Positions 1 to 6,752 of a stretch of 11,725 nt of DNA are shown here, one piece after another. Both the position numbers and the translations under genes were made by a program. Source of the DNA: Actinomycetales bacterium (GTDB taxonomy: Bacteria; Actinomycetota; Actinomycetes; Actinomycetales; Cellulomonadaceae); the NCBI GenBank assembly GCA_012514545.1, contig JAAZAC010000130.1, positions 1 through 11,725 of the forward strand, read 5' to 3'. The notes below the pieces were generated by a model that was not told where the DNA came from, made no database searches, and worked only from the letters and a program-made list of their open reading frames with translations. Position 1 is the stretch's first letter. Each line of letters opens with the position of its first letter.

Positions 1-74
1 GGCACCGGATCCGGGTCGCCGGTGCACCCGGCGGCGAGAGCCAGCACGACCGTCGCGGCGCCCAGCGTCCGCAT
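1..74 (-). CDS. Putative lipoprotein, N-terminal signal peptide only (cut by window edge)
   Basis: On the minus strand an ATG at 74-72 opens a frame that stays open to the window edge (24 full codons). The peptide starts MRTLGAATVV, then a short hydrophobic stretch ending in the lipobox LALAAGC (Cys17), followed by polar TGDPDP. This is a classic type II (lipoprotein) signal peptide with an Arg at position 2 and a hydrophobic core, so the mature protein should be lipid-anchored on the outer face of the cytoplasmic membrane. A purine-rich AGGGGG lies 4-5 bases upstream of the ATG. A plausible promoter sits 16-50 bases upstream. The mature part is outside the window, so function (for example solute-binding protein) cannot be stated. 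It is divergent from the deaminase gene. Confidence 0.72.
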   Translation of the reverse strand, partial: MRTLGAATVVLALAAGCTGDPDPV

Positions 75-96
75 CGTCCCCCTGCGCACGGCGCAG

Positions 97-126
97 AACC
101 TACCGGGAACCGGACAATCCGGTCAG
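97..126 (-). promoter_or_regulatory. Candidate promoter of the lipoprotein gene, with an internal dyad
   Basis: Read on the minus strand, CTGACC (126-121) and TAGGTT (102-97) are separated by 18 bases and resemble -35 and -10 boxes. The predicted start near 90 leaves a short leader that contains the AGGGGG ribosome site. A dyad ACCGGA-CAA-TCCGGT (109-123) fills the spacer and overlaps the -35, a position where a repressor could act. Seen by eye only; the dyad could be chance in GC-rich DNA. Confidence 0.35.
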
Positions 127-243
127 GCGATCCGGGCGGCCTGTGGACGATCGGCCGCCAGGCGAGACGCCCCCCGCCGTCGCACGTCCCCGCCACGAAC
201 CGCGCTGCACCGCGCGACCGCCCGACGCTGGCAGACTCGCAGC

Positions 244-1266
244 GTGCGAGACCTGGCGACCCTGCCGAAGGCGCACCTGCACCTGCACTTCACCGGGTCG
301 ATGCGCCGCGAGACGCTCCTCGAGCTCGCGGACGCGCACGGCATCCGCCTGCCGCACGCCCTCCTCGACGGCGACCCGCTCGAGGTCCCCGCCGACTCCC
401 GGGGCTGGTTCCGGTTCCAGCGCCTCTACGACGCCGCTCGCGCGTGCGTGCGCTCCGAGGAGGCGATGCGCCGGATCGTCGCCGAGGCCGCCGAGGACGA
501 CGCCGCCGAGGGCTCGGGCCGCCTCGAGATCCAGGTGGACCCGACGTCGTACGCACCGTTCGTCGGCGGCATCACCCCCGCGCTCGAGATCGTCCTCGAC
601 GAGGCCCGCAGGGCGAGCGCGGCGACCGGTGTGGAGGTCGCCGTCGTCGTCGCCGCCTCGCGGCTGCGCCACCCCCTGGACGCGCGGACCCTCGCCCGGC
701 TGGCGGCGCGCTACGCCGGCGACGGGCCCGGGGAGGTCGTCGGGTTCGGGCTCAGCAACGACGAACGGCGCGGCAACACCGACGAGTTCGCGCCCGCCTT
801 CGCCATCGCGCGCCGCGCGGGCCTCGCGTCCGTCCCGCACGGCGGGGAGTTGCTGGGCGCCGACCACGTGGCGGAGATCCTCGCCCACCTCGCGCCCGAC
901 CGGCTCGGGCACGGCGTGCGCGCCGCGGAGGACCGCCGGGTGCTCGACCTCGTCGTGGCGCAGGGCGTGGCCCTCGAGCTGTGCCCGGCGTCGAACGTGT
1001 CGCTCGGCGTCTACGCCGAGCCGGACCACGTGCCCCTGCCGACCCTCCTCGAGGCGGGCGCGACCGTCGCGCTCGGCGCCGACGACCCGCTGCTCTTCCG
1101 GACGCGCCTCGTCGCCCAGTACGAGGTCGCCCGCCACGTGCACGGCCTGTCCGACGCCGAGCTGGCCGACCTCGCCCGCGCCTCCGTCCGCGCGTCGCGG
1201 GCGAGCGAGGCGACGCAGCGCCGGCTCCTCGCGGGGATCGACGCCTGGCTCGCCTCCCCCGAGTGA
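244..1266 (+). CDS. add: Adenosine deaminase family protein (purine nucleoside deaminase)
   Basis: A 340-residue metal-dependent deaminase of the adenosine/AMP deaminase TIM-barrel family, expected to convert adenosine (or a related 6-aminopurine nucleoside) to inosine in the cytoplasm. Seen: the N-terminal metal site as H13-L-H15 inside PKAHLHLHFTGSM, PHGGE (H199, catalytic Glu202), RLGHG (H223), ELCPASN, and the metal/catalytic pair D280-D281 in LGADDP. All key residues are present. The common HAGE and HxHLDG motifs are HGGE and HFTG here. The GTG at 244 was chosen because it places PKAHLHLHF at residues 8-16, as in the family, and gives the family's length of about 340. The frame is open further upstream to 22, but that part overlaps the divergent promoter and encodes low-quality Arg-rich sequence. 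No clear Shine-Dalgarno is seen. Substrate (adenosine versus aminodeoxyfutalosine or a modified nucleoside) cannot be settled from sequence. Confidence 0.88.
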   Translation: MRDLATLPKAHLHLHFTGSMRRETLLELADAHGIRLPHALLDGDPLEVPADSRGWFRFQRLYDAARACVRSEEAMRRIVAEAAEDDAAEGSGRLEIQVDPTSYAPFVGGITPALEIVLDEARRASAATGVEVAVVVAASRLRHPLDARTLARLAARYAGDGPGEVVGFGLSNDERRGNTDEFAPAFAIARRAGLASVPHGGELLGADHVAEILAHLAPDRLGHGVRAAEDRRVLDLVVAQGVALELCPASNVSLGVYAEPDHVPLPTLLEAGATVALGADDPLLFRTRLVAQYEVARHVHGLSDAELADLARASVRASRASEATQRRLLAGIDAWLASPE

Positions 1267-1323
1267 CGGTGGCCGCCCGACCCCGGCCTCGACCTCGCAC
1301 GTCGACGGCGACGAGGCCCGGGC

Positions 1324-1373
1324 TTGACCCTCCCGGCTCGTCTCTGTCATTGTGTCAATGACCTAATACATTG
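1324..1373 (+). promoter_or_regulatory. Promoter region and candidate GntR/YtrA operator
   Basis: This AT-richer island lies before the membrane protein/GntR pair. TTGACC (1324-1329) is a good -35; a -10 would lie near CATTGT (1348-1353, 18-base spacer), or TAATAC (1364-1369) may serve another start. The perfect dyad GTCATTG-TGT-CAATGAC (1346-1362, 7-bp arms) overlaps this -10, and a further CATTG half-site follows at 1369-1373. GntR-family operators typically begin with GT and end with AC, as this one does. Autoregulation by the gene at 2320 is the simplest reading, but the link is inferred. Confidence 0.55.
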
Positions 1374-1381
1374 CCTGATTC

Positions 1382-1387
1382 GAGGTG
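1382..1387 (+). promoter_or_regulatory. Ribosome binding site that decides the membrane-protein start
   Basis: GAGGTG, 4 bases before the GTG at 1392. It favours that GTG over the in-frame TTG at 1371, which lies within the operator/promoter region and has no ribosome site. Confidence 0.6.
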
Positions 1388-1391
1388 CGCC

Positions 1392-2318
1392 GTGGCGTTC
1401 GCCGTCGTCATCGTCATGGGGGGCGGGGCCCTGCTCCTCCTCGCCGCGACCGTCGGGCTCGTGCTCCTCGTGACGCGCGGGTCCGTCCCCTCCCCGTCCG
1501 AGGCCGCCGCGGCGGCCCGGCGGCACGGGACGGTCGTCAACGTGACGGCCTGGGTGGTCGCCGTCGTGCTCGCCCCGCTCGCCCTCACGGTCGTCAGCGG
1601 CCTCGCGTTCCCCGACGACGCGCGCGCGTTCACCGCCGCGCTCGTGGGGGCCTACCCGGCCATCGTCGGGCTCGCCTACCTCGGCGTGCACGCCGTCGGC
1701 GAGCGCACCTGGCCGCGGCCCGCCGGCCCCGTGCGCCGGGCCGCCCTCGTCCACCGCCGGGTCGCGGACGTCGCGCCCGCCTGGGCGCGCCGCACCCTGC
1801 ACGGCCTGGTCGCCGCGGCCCTGGCCGTGCTCGTCACCGGCGGCCTCACCGCGGCGCCCGACGGCCGCAGCATCGCCGTCGAGCGGTACGTCGGCGACAT
1901 GTACGCCGCGCACACCGCCAGTCCGTACCCCGGCTGGGACTTCGCCGTGCCGCTGCTCGTCGCCGTCGCCCTCGTCGCGGTGGCGGCCGAGGGCGTCCTG
2001 CGGCTCGTCGCCCGGCGGCCCGCGATCGTCGACGCCGACCCGGCCTACGACGCCGCCTCCCGCCGGCTCTCGGCGCAGCGCGCGCTCCGCGGGGCGATCC
2101 TCGTGATCGGCTGCACCCTCGGCGCCGTGCTGTTCGTCGCCGGCGTCGCCCTGCAGGGCGTCGAGCTCCGTGCGCTGGGCGCCGGCTCGACCGTCCTCGG
2201 CCTCCTCGTCGGCCTCGCCTCGCTCGTCCTCGCGGTGGTGCCCGCCCAGCCCGCGCCGGTCACCGGTCCGGCCCTCGCGGGCCCGACGCCGGCCGACGCC
2301 GCGACCAGGAGCGCCTGA
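1392..2318 (+). CDS. Multi-pass membrane protein of unknown function
   Basis: A 308-residue integral membrane protein; I do not recognise a named family. Hydrophobic segments are visible at about 3-27, 50-73, 80-100, 128-146, 184-205, 233-258 and 265-283, so six or seven helices. They are joined by Arg-rich, probably cytoplasmic stretches (near 103-125 and 206-231). The segment before helix 5 (about 150-183: charged, then HTASPYPGWDF) may be extracytoplasmic. No ABC, kinase or transport motif is seen. The GTG at 1392 has a GAGGTG ribosome site. The next gene, a YtrA-type GntR regulator, starts 1 base after this stop, so the two are surely cotranscribed. YtrA regulators usually control membrane-protein or ABC-transport operons linked to cell-envelope stress, so a similar envelope role is possible but unproven. 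Confidence 0.8.
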   Translation: MAFAVVIVMGGGALLLLAATVGLVLLVTRGSVPSPSEAAAAARRHGTVVNVTAWVVAVVLAPLALTVVSGLAFPDDARAFTAALVGAYPAIVGLAYLGVHAVGERTWPRPAGPVRRAALVHRRVADVAPAWARRTLHGLVAAALAVLVTGGLTAAPDGRSIAVERYVGDMYAAHTASPYPGWDFAVPLLVAVALVAVAAEGVLRLVARRPAIVDADPAYDAASRRLSAQRALRGAILVIGCTLGAVLFVAGVALQGVELRALGAGSTVLGLLVGLASLVLAVVPAQPAPVTGPALAGPTPADAATRSA

Positions 2319-2319
2319 C

Positions 2320-2718
2320 GTGATCCCCGCCATCGAGGTCGACCTCGCCTCGAGCGTCCCGCCCTACGAGCAGGTGCGCCTGCAGGTGGTCGCGCACGTC
2401 GCCGCGGGCCGGCTCCGCGCCGGCGACCGCCTGCCCACCATCCGCGCGCTCGCCGCCGACCTCGGCGTCGCGGCCGGCACGGTCGCCCGCGCGTACCGCG
2501 AGCTCGAGGCCGCGGGCGTCGTCGTCACGCGGCGGCGCAGCGGGACCGTCGTCGCGGAGGGCACCCCCGCCCCCGACCTGGCCGTCCAGGAGGCGGCCGA
2601 GCGGCTCGTCGCCGTCGGGCGCGCCGCCGGGCTCGACGACGAGGCCGTGCTCGCCGCGGTGCGCGGCGCGCTCCTGGGCTCCCGGCCGCGGTCGGGCGCC
2701 GGGGCGCCTAGAGGCTGA
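2320..2718 (+). CDS. GntR family transcriptional regulator, short YtrA type
   Basis: A 132-residue DNA-binding regulator. Residues 14-77 form a GntR winged helix-turn-helix: PPYEQVRLQV, AGDRLPTIRALAADLGV, GTVARAYRELEAAGVV, then the wing RRRSGTVV. Only about 50 residues follow, mostly helical (AVQEAAERLVAVGRAAGLDD), and no FCD or UTRA effector domain is present. This is the architecture of the YtrA subfamily, whose small C-terminal helices dimerise. The GTG at 2320 is preceded by AGGAG at 2307-2311 with an 8-base spacer. It is the second gene of an operon with the upstream membrane protein and probably represses that operon through the dyad at 1346-1362. Its last 11 bases overlap the 3' end of murB on the other strand. 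Confidence 0.88.
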   Translation: MIPAIEVDLASSVPPYEQVRLQVVAHVAAGRLRAGDRLPTIRALAADLGVAAGTVARAYRELEAAGVVVTRRRSGTVVAEGTPAPDLAVQEAAERLVAVGRAAGLDDEAVLAAVRGALLGSRPRSGAGAPRG

Positions 2719-3832
2719 CGCCGACCAGCACCGGCTCCGGCTCGAGCGTCACGCCGAACCGCTCCCGCACGCCGTCGCGCACGCGCCGCGCGAGGGCGAG
2801 CAGCTCCGCCGTCGTGCCGTCCCCCCGGTTCGTCAGGGCGAGCGTGTGCTTCGTCGAGATCCCGACCGGGCCGGGCAACCCGTACCCCCGGCCGAACCCC
2901 GCGCGCTCGATGAGCCACGCCGCGCTCGTCTTGACCAGGCCCGGGTCGATCGCGCCGAGCGAGGGGCCCGTCGTCGTCTCCGGCACGGGCGAGCGCACCG
3001 GGTAGCGGGGCGCGTCGTCGGGCAGGGTGTCCGCGAGCTCCACCGGCACCACGGGGTTCGTGAAGAACGAGCCGGCGCTCCACGTGTCGTGGTCGTCGGG
3101 GTCGAGCAGCATGCCCTTGCGCGCGCGCAGGCGGCGGACGGCGGCCCGCACCTCGACCAGCGGAGCCCGCGCCCCCACCGGCACGTCGAGCAGCCCCGCC
3201 AGCTCCGGGTACGCGATCGGCGCCGACAGCGTGCCCAGGCGCATCTGGAAGCCCACGTCGAGGACGACGAACCGCGGCGTCGGCGCCCAGCGGGACGGCC
3301 CGCCGTCGGGCTCGCGCAGCGAGCGCTTGAGCACCGAGGTCCGGTAGCCGAAGCCGAGCTCGGCCGCGGCGAGGGTGCGCACGCGGGCCTGCTCGCGGTC
3401 CCAGACGCGGACCGTCGAGACGACGCCCGCGACCTCCTGCCCGTAGGCGCCGACGTTCTGCACCGGCGTCGCGCCCGTGGAGCCCGGGATGCCCGTGAGC
3501 GCCTCGACGCCGACCCAGCCCTCGTCCACCGCGCGGTCGACGACGTCCTCCCACGGCGTGCCCGCCGCGACCCGGATGCTCGCGCCGCCGCACGTGCTCG
3601 CGTCCCCCTCGACGACGAGCTCCCGCCGGGTGTCGCGCACGACGACGCCGGGGAACCCCTCATCCGGGACGACGAGGTTCGAGCCCCCGCCGAGGACGAG
3701 GAGCGGCTCGCCGGCCTCGTCCGCGGCGCGCACGGCCGCGACCAGGTCCGCCTCCGTCGCCGTCTCCACGTAGCGGGCGGGGGGCCCGCCGAGGCGCAGG
3801 GTCGTCAGGTCGGCGAGCGGGGCGGGGGTCAC
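2708..3832 (-). CDS. murB: UDP-N-acetylmuramate dehydrogenase (UDP-N-acetylenolpyruvoylglucosamine reductase)
   Basis: A 374-residue cytoplasmic FAD enzyme that uses NADPH to reduce UDP-GlcNAc-enolpyruvate to UDP-MurNAc, the second committed step of peptidoglycan precursor synthesis. Seen: TTLRLGGPPARY at the N-terminus, the FAD-binding GGGSN (48-52), GIPGSTGATPVQNVGAYGQE (114-133), YRTSVLK (163-169), the proton donor Ser255 in SAGSFFTNP, and the C-terminal Glu in LEPEP (364-366). The uninterrupted Tyr-loop region and the length fit the type I (E. coli-like) enzymes. The start is GTG at 3832-3830, giving the expected N-terminus; its ribosome site is weak (CTGGCG). It begins 10 bases after the stop of the MFS gene at 3843, so read-through from the transporter genes is likely unless a promoter lies inside that gene. 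Confidence 0.95.
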   Translation of the reverse strand: MTPAPLADLTTLRLGGPPARYVETATEADLVAAVRAADEAGEPLLVLGGGSNLVVPDEGFPGVVVRDTRRELVVEGDASTCGGASIRVAAGTPWEDVVDRAVDEGWVGVEALTGIPGSTGATPVQNVGAYGQEVAGVVSTVRVWDREQARVRTLAAAELGFGYRTSVLKRSLREPDGGPSRWAPTPRFVVLDVGFQMRLGTLSAPIAYPELAGLLDVPVGARAPLVEVRAAVRRLRARKGMLLDPDDHDTWSAGSFFTNPVVPVELADTLPDDAPRYPVRSPVPETTTGPSLGAIDPGLVKTSAAWLIERAGFGRGYGLPGPVGISTKHTLALTNRGDGTTAELLALARRVRDGVRERFGVTLEPEPVLVGVSL

Positions 3833-3842
3833 GGTCGCCAGG

Positions 3843-5114
3843 CTAGTCGGCGGCGGGCTCGGCGCCCGGGGCGACCGCCGGGTCGAGGCCCGTGTCGACC
3901 GGCGCCGCGTCGCCCGGCGTCAGCGGCCGCGCGACGTGCGCGACGGCGAACCCGATGAGCGCGGGGATCGTGATCGCGAGGAGCGCCTGCCGGTAGCCCA
4001 CGTGGTCGGCGAGCATGCCGAGCAGCGGCGGGCCCGCGAGGAACGCGGTGTAGCCGAGCGTCGAGACCACCGCGACCCGGCCCGGCGCGTGCCGCGGGTC
4101 GTCCGCCGCGGCGCTCATCCCCACCGGGAAGCCCAGCGCCGCGCCCGTGCCCCACGCCACGACCCCGACGAGCGCGAGCGGCAGCGACGGCGCCAGCCCG
4201 AACACGAGGAGCCCGACGAGCGCGAGCCCGGACGTCAGCCGCAGCGCGGCCACCCGGCCGAAGCGGTCGATGAGCCGCGTGCCCAGCAGGCGCATGCCCG
4301 TCATCGCCGTGACGAAGACCGCGAACCCGGCGGCCCCGACCGCGTCGCTCGTCTCGAAGCCGTCGACGACGGCGAGACTGAGCCAGTCGTTCGCCGACCC
4401 CTCGGCGAGGGCGGCCGCGAGCACGACGACGCCGACGAGCAGCGTCCGCGTCTCCGTCCAGGCCCGGAACGAGCGCGCCCGGCCGCCCTTCGTCGGCGCA
4501 CCGTCGGCCCCCGGCTGCGCCGGGGCGGGCGCGTGGGTGCCCTCGGGGAGGAAGGACCGGGTCGCGACGAGGACGCCGGCCATCGTCAGGCTCAGCGTGA
4601 CCGCGAGGTGCCCGATCACCGGCACGTGCAGCGCCGCGGCGCCGGCGCCGAGCGCCGCGCCCGCCATCGTCCCGAACGAGAACCCGGCGTGGTAGCGCGG
4701 CATCACCGCCCGGCCGAGCCGCTGCTCGACCGCCGCGCCCTCGAGGTTCATCGCGGCGTCCCACACGGCCGTCCCGACGCCGTACGCGAAGAGGCCGGGC
4801 GCCGTCAGCCACACGTTCCCGAACGCGACCGCCGTCGCCGCGAGGAGCAGCCCGACGACGGCCAGCCCGGCCGCGGCCTCGACCGTCCGGCGCGCGCCGA
4901 GGTGCTCGACGACCAGCCCGGACAGCGGCAGCGCGAGGACCGAGCCCACGGCGAGCGTGAGCAGCAGGAGCCCCATCCCGTTCGGCGCCAGGCCGAGCGC
5001 GTCCCGCACCGCGGGCATCCGGGAGGCCCAGCCGGAGAACGCGAAGCCGGACAGGAAGAACACGGCGAACACGGCCACGGAGGCGGCGCGCGGCGAGGCT
5101 GCGGTCTGTCTCAT
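3843..5114 (-). CDS. MFS transporter, YbjJ-like (second gene of transporter pair)
   Basis: A 423-residue major facilitator superfamily permease of the inner membrane, with 12 hydrophobic segments in two halves divided by a polar loop (about 190-222, APAPAQPGADGAPTKG). Seen: FLSGFAFSGWASRMPAVRDALGL (helix 1 and loop, 20-42), the half-1 signature VEHLGARR (69-76), MNLEG (122-126), LAEGSANDW at the start of half 2 (236-244), and RLIDRFGR (280-287). SRMP plus EGxxxDW is typical of the YbjJ/fucose-permease-like MFS group; the substrate is not predictable. The ATG at 5114 has GGAGG (5121-5125) six bases upstream. Its start overlaps the stop of the preceding MFS gene (ATGA, 5111-5114), indicating translational coupling. 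The C-terminal 25-30 residues are Ala/Pro/Asp-rich and probably a cytoplasmic tail. Confidence 0.87.
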   Translation of the reverse strand: MRQTAASPRAASVAVFAVFFLSGFAFSGWASRMPAVRDALGLAPNGMGLLLLTLAVGSVLALPLSGLVVEHLGARRTVEAAAGLAVVGLLLAATAVAFGNVWLTAPGLFAYGVGTAVWDAAMNLEGAAVEQRLGRAVMPRYHAGFSFGTMAGAALGAGAAALHVPVIGHLAVTLSLTMAGVLVATRSFLPEGTHAPAPAQPGADGAPTKGGRARSFRAWTETRTLLVGVVVLAAALAEGSANDWLSLAVVDGFETSDAVGAAGFAVFVTAMTGMRLLGTRLIDRFGRVAALRLTSGLALVGLLVFGLAPSLPLALVGVVAWGTGAALGFPVGMSAAADDPRHAPGRVAVVSTLGYTAFLAGPPLLGMLADHVGYRQALLAITIPALIGFAVAHVARPLTPGDAAPVDTGLDPAVAPGAEPAAD

Positions 5115-6463
5115 CGGGTACCTCCGGACGCCGGCGGGTTCTCCACGGCCGCGGGTGACCCACCGGCGTCGGGTCCCACGGTGCGCGCGAGCGCGATGGC
5201 GACGACGAAACCGCCGACGATGAGCACGAGCGCGTGCCGGATCCCCATGATCTCCCCCGCGGCGCCCAGGAGCGGCGGCGCCACGATGGACGCGACGGAT
5301 CCGAACGCCGACAGGACGGCGACGCGTCCCGCCATCCGGGCGCGGTCGCCGGACACGGCGGCGACCCCGATCGGGAACACCAGCCCCACGCCGAGGCCCC
5401 AGCCGACCGCGCCGAGGACCGCCGTCGCGAGCGAGGGGCCCAGCGCGAACAGCAGCACGCCGACCAGCGAGGCCGCGCTCGACGCGACCAGCACGCGGAC
5501 CCGCCCGTACACGTCGATGACGCGCGTCCCGGCGAGCCGCGCGAGCGTCATCGAGCCCGTGAACACGCCCAGGACGACGGCGGCCACCGCCTCCGTGGCC
5601 CGGAACCCGTCGACGACGGCGACCGTCAGCCAGTTGTTCGCCGAGCCCTCCGCGAGGACGCCGGTCATGACGATGACGCCGATGACGAGCGTGCGCGGCT
5701 CGCGCCAGGCCGCGAACGCGGTGCGCAGGCCGGGGCGGACGGCGGGGGCGCCGCCGGGGCCGTCGCCGCCGGGCACCGGCAGGACGGCGTGCGGGACGAC
5801 GGCGAGCCGCCAGGCCAGGGTGACCGCGGACAGCGCGAGGAAGTGCGCGAACACCGTCACGCCCGCCCACGACGCGGCCGCGCCGAGCAGCGAGCCGGTC
5901 ATGCTGCCGATCGAGAACGCCGCGTGGAACTGCGGCACCACGGACCGGCCCATGCCGCGCTCGACGATCACCGTCTCGAGGTTCATCGGCACGTTGGCCA
6001 GCGCGTACGACGACGACGAGATGAGCACGCCGACGGCGAGCACGGTGACGCTGCCGATGACGGGCCCGAGCCCGACGAGCACGTTCGCGAACGAGAACAT
6101 GCCCGCCGCGACGAGGAGCGCCTTGCGGCTGCCCCAGCGGCTCGCGAGCGCGCCGGCCGCGAGCACCATGGCGAACGACCCGAGCGAGCCGACGAGCAGC
6201 ACGGAGCCGAGCTCGGCCGAGGACAGGTCGAGCAGCGCGGTGATCGACGGCAGCCGGGACAGCCACGTCGCCACGGCGATGCCGGTGAGGAAGTACAGCG
6301 ACAGGAGCATGCGCCGCGCGCGCAGGACCTCGGCGGTCGGGGTGGGCGCCGGGCGCCCCGTGGCCGCGGCCCCGTCCATGCGCCGGCCGGGCAGGAGCCG
6401 CTCCGGGCGCCGGACGCGGACGGCGCGGCCCGGGCGGGCGGCGGGCGGGGCGGAGGACGGCAT
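5111..6463 (-). CDS. MFS transporter, YbjJ-like (first gene of transporter pair, LacI-linked)
   Basis: A 450-residue MFS permease from the ATG at 6463. It is a clear paralogue of its downstream neighbour: LYFLTGIAVATWLSRLP (56-72) matches FLSGFAFSGWASRMP, PMNLETVIVERGMGR (159-173) matches the partner's MNLEGAAVEQRLGR, and LAEGSANNW (260-268) followed by AVVDGF matches LAEGSANDW. Twelve hydrophobic segments are visible, with a Gly/Pro loop near 229-245. The start is uncertain. The ATG at 6463 lacks a good ribosome site and gives a Pro/Arg-rich N-terminus of about 50 residues. ATG at 6379 (422 residues) matches the partner's length better, and GTG at 6631 has AAGG upstream but would add a very Arg-rich leader. 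It is divergent from lacI and probably controlled by it through the palindrome at 6669-6688. Sugar or drug efflux are both possible. Confidence 0.83.
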   Translation of the reverse strand: MPSSAPPAARPGRAVRVRRPERLLPGRRMDGAAATGRPAPTPTAEVLRARRMLLSLYFLTGIAVATWLSRLPSITALLDLSSAELGSVLLVGSLGSFAMVLAAGALASRWGSRKALLVAAGMFSFANVLVGLGPVIGSVTVLAVGVLISSSSYALANVPMNLETVIVERGMGRSVVPQFHAAFSIGSMTGSLLGAAASWAGVTVFAHFLALSAVTLAWRLAVVPHAVLPVPGGDGPGGAPAVRPGLRTAFAAWREPRTLVIGVIVMTGVLAEGSANNWLTVAVVDGFRATEAVAAVVLGVFTGSMTLARLAGTRVIDVYGRVRVLVASSAASLVGVLLFALGPSLATAVLGAVGWGLGVGLVFPIGVAAVSGDRARMAGRVAVLSAFGSVASIVAPPLLGAAGEIMGIRHALVLIVGGFVVAIALARTVGPDAGGSPAAVENPPASGGTR

Positions 6464-6668
6464 GGCGGTGTGCTCGGTTCTGGTCGGTCGGCGGGCGAGG
6501 CGGGCGAGGCGGGCGAGACGGGTGGTGCGGGCGGTGCGGCTGGGTCGGGCGGGTCGGGGCACGGGCGAGCAGGGGCGATGGTTCGGGCGCGTCGGCGGGC
6601 TCCCCCGGCGTCGGCGGGCGGCGCGCGACACGGTCGCCTTTACCTGCGCTCGACCCGGGGATGGGATA
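6464..6668. other. GC-rich leader of the transporter operon with short tandem repeats
   Basis: No gene is supported here. The stretch is strongly G/C-biased by strand. It contains three copies of GGCGGGCGA at 6490-6516, followed by degenerate GGTGGTGCGG/GGTGCGGCTGG units to about 6560. On the minus strand this would be the untranslated leader of the first MFS gene, or an Arg/Pro-rich N-terminal extension if a start upstream of 6463 is used. Confidence 0.5.
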
Positions 6669-6688
6669 CTCTCGAATCGATTCGAGAG
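6669..6688. promoter_or_regulatory. LacI-family operator (perfect 20-bp palindrome)
   Basis: CTCTCGAATCGATTCGAGAG is perfectly self-complementary over 20 bases with CG at its centre, the expected form of a LacI-family site, where the hinge-helix leucine inserts at a central CpG. It lies between the divergent MFS and lacI genes. A weaker relative, TCAATCGATCCG (6724-6735, 9 of 12 bases like the core), sits close to the lacI start. Binding by the adjacent LacI protein is inferred from position and symmetry. Confidence 0.8.
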
Positions 6689-6698
6689 GACCGTGACC

Positions 6699-6727
6699 AG
6701 TGTGCCGATAGGCTGCGCCTGAGTCAA
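6699..6727 (-). promoter_or_regulatory. Candidate promoter of the MFS operon
   Basis: On the minus strand TTGACT (6727-6722, five of six bases of the -35 consensus) is followed after 17 bases by CACACT (6704-6699), a weak -10. The predicted transcript start is near 6692, which puts the 20-bp palindrome at about +4 to +23, a repressing position. The weaker operator-like site overlaps the -35. Confidence 0.45.
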
Positions 6728-6752
6728 TCGATCCGATCCCCGGGCAGGTGAT

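Noticed and set aside
1285..1318. Inverted repeat GGCCTCG/CGAGGCC after the deaminase gene as a terminator
   Set aside because: A 7-bp stem with a 20-base loop and no T-run is too weak in DNA of this composition.
6639..6670. TTTACC and GATACT as a lacI promoter overlapping the palindrome
   Set aside because: The spacing of 20 bases is too long for a normal promoter; an autoregulated lacI start is plausible but not shown by these boxes.
3936..6722. Plus-strand open frame of 928 codons across the transporter region
   Set aside because: It is antisense to both MFS genes, is extremely rich in Arg, Glu and Asp, and has no recognisable domain.
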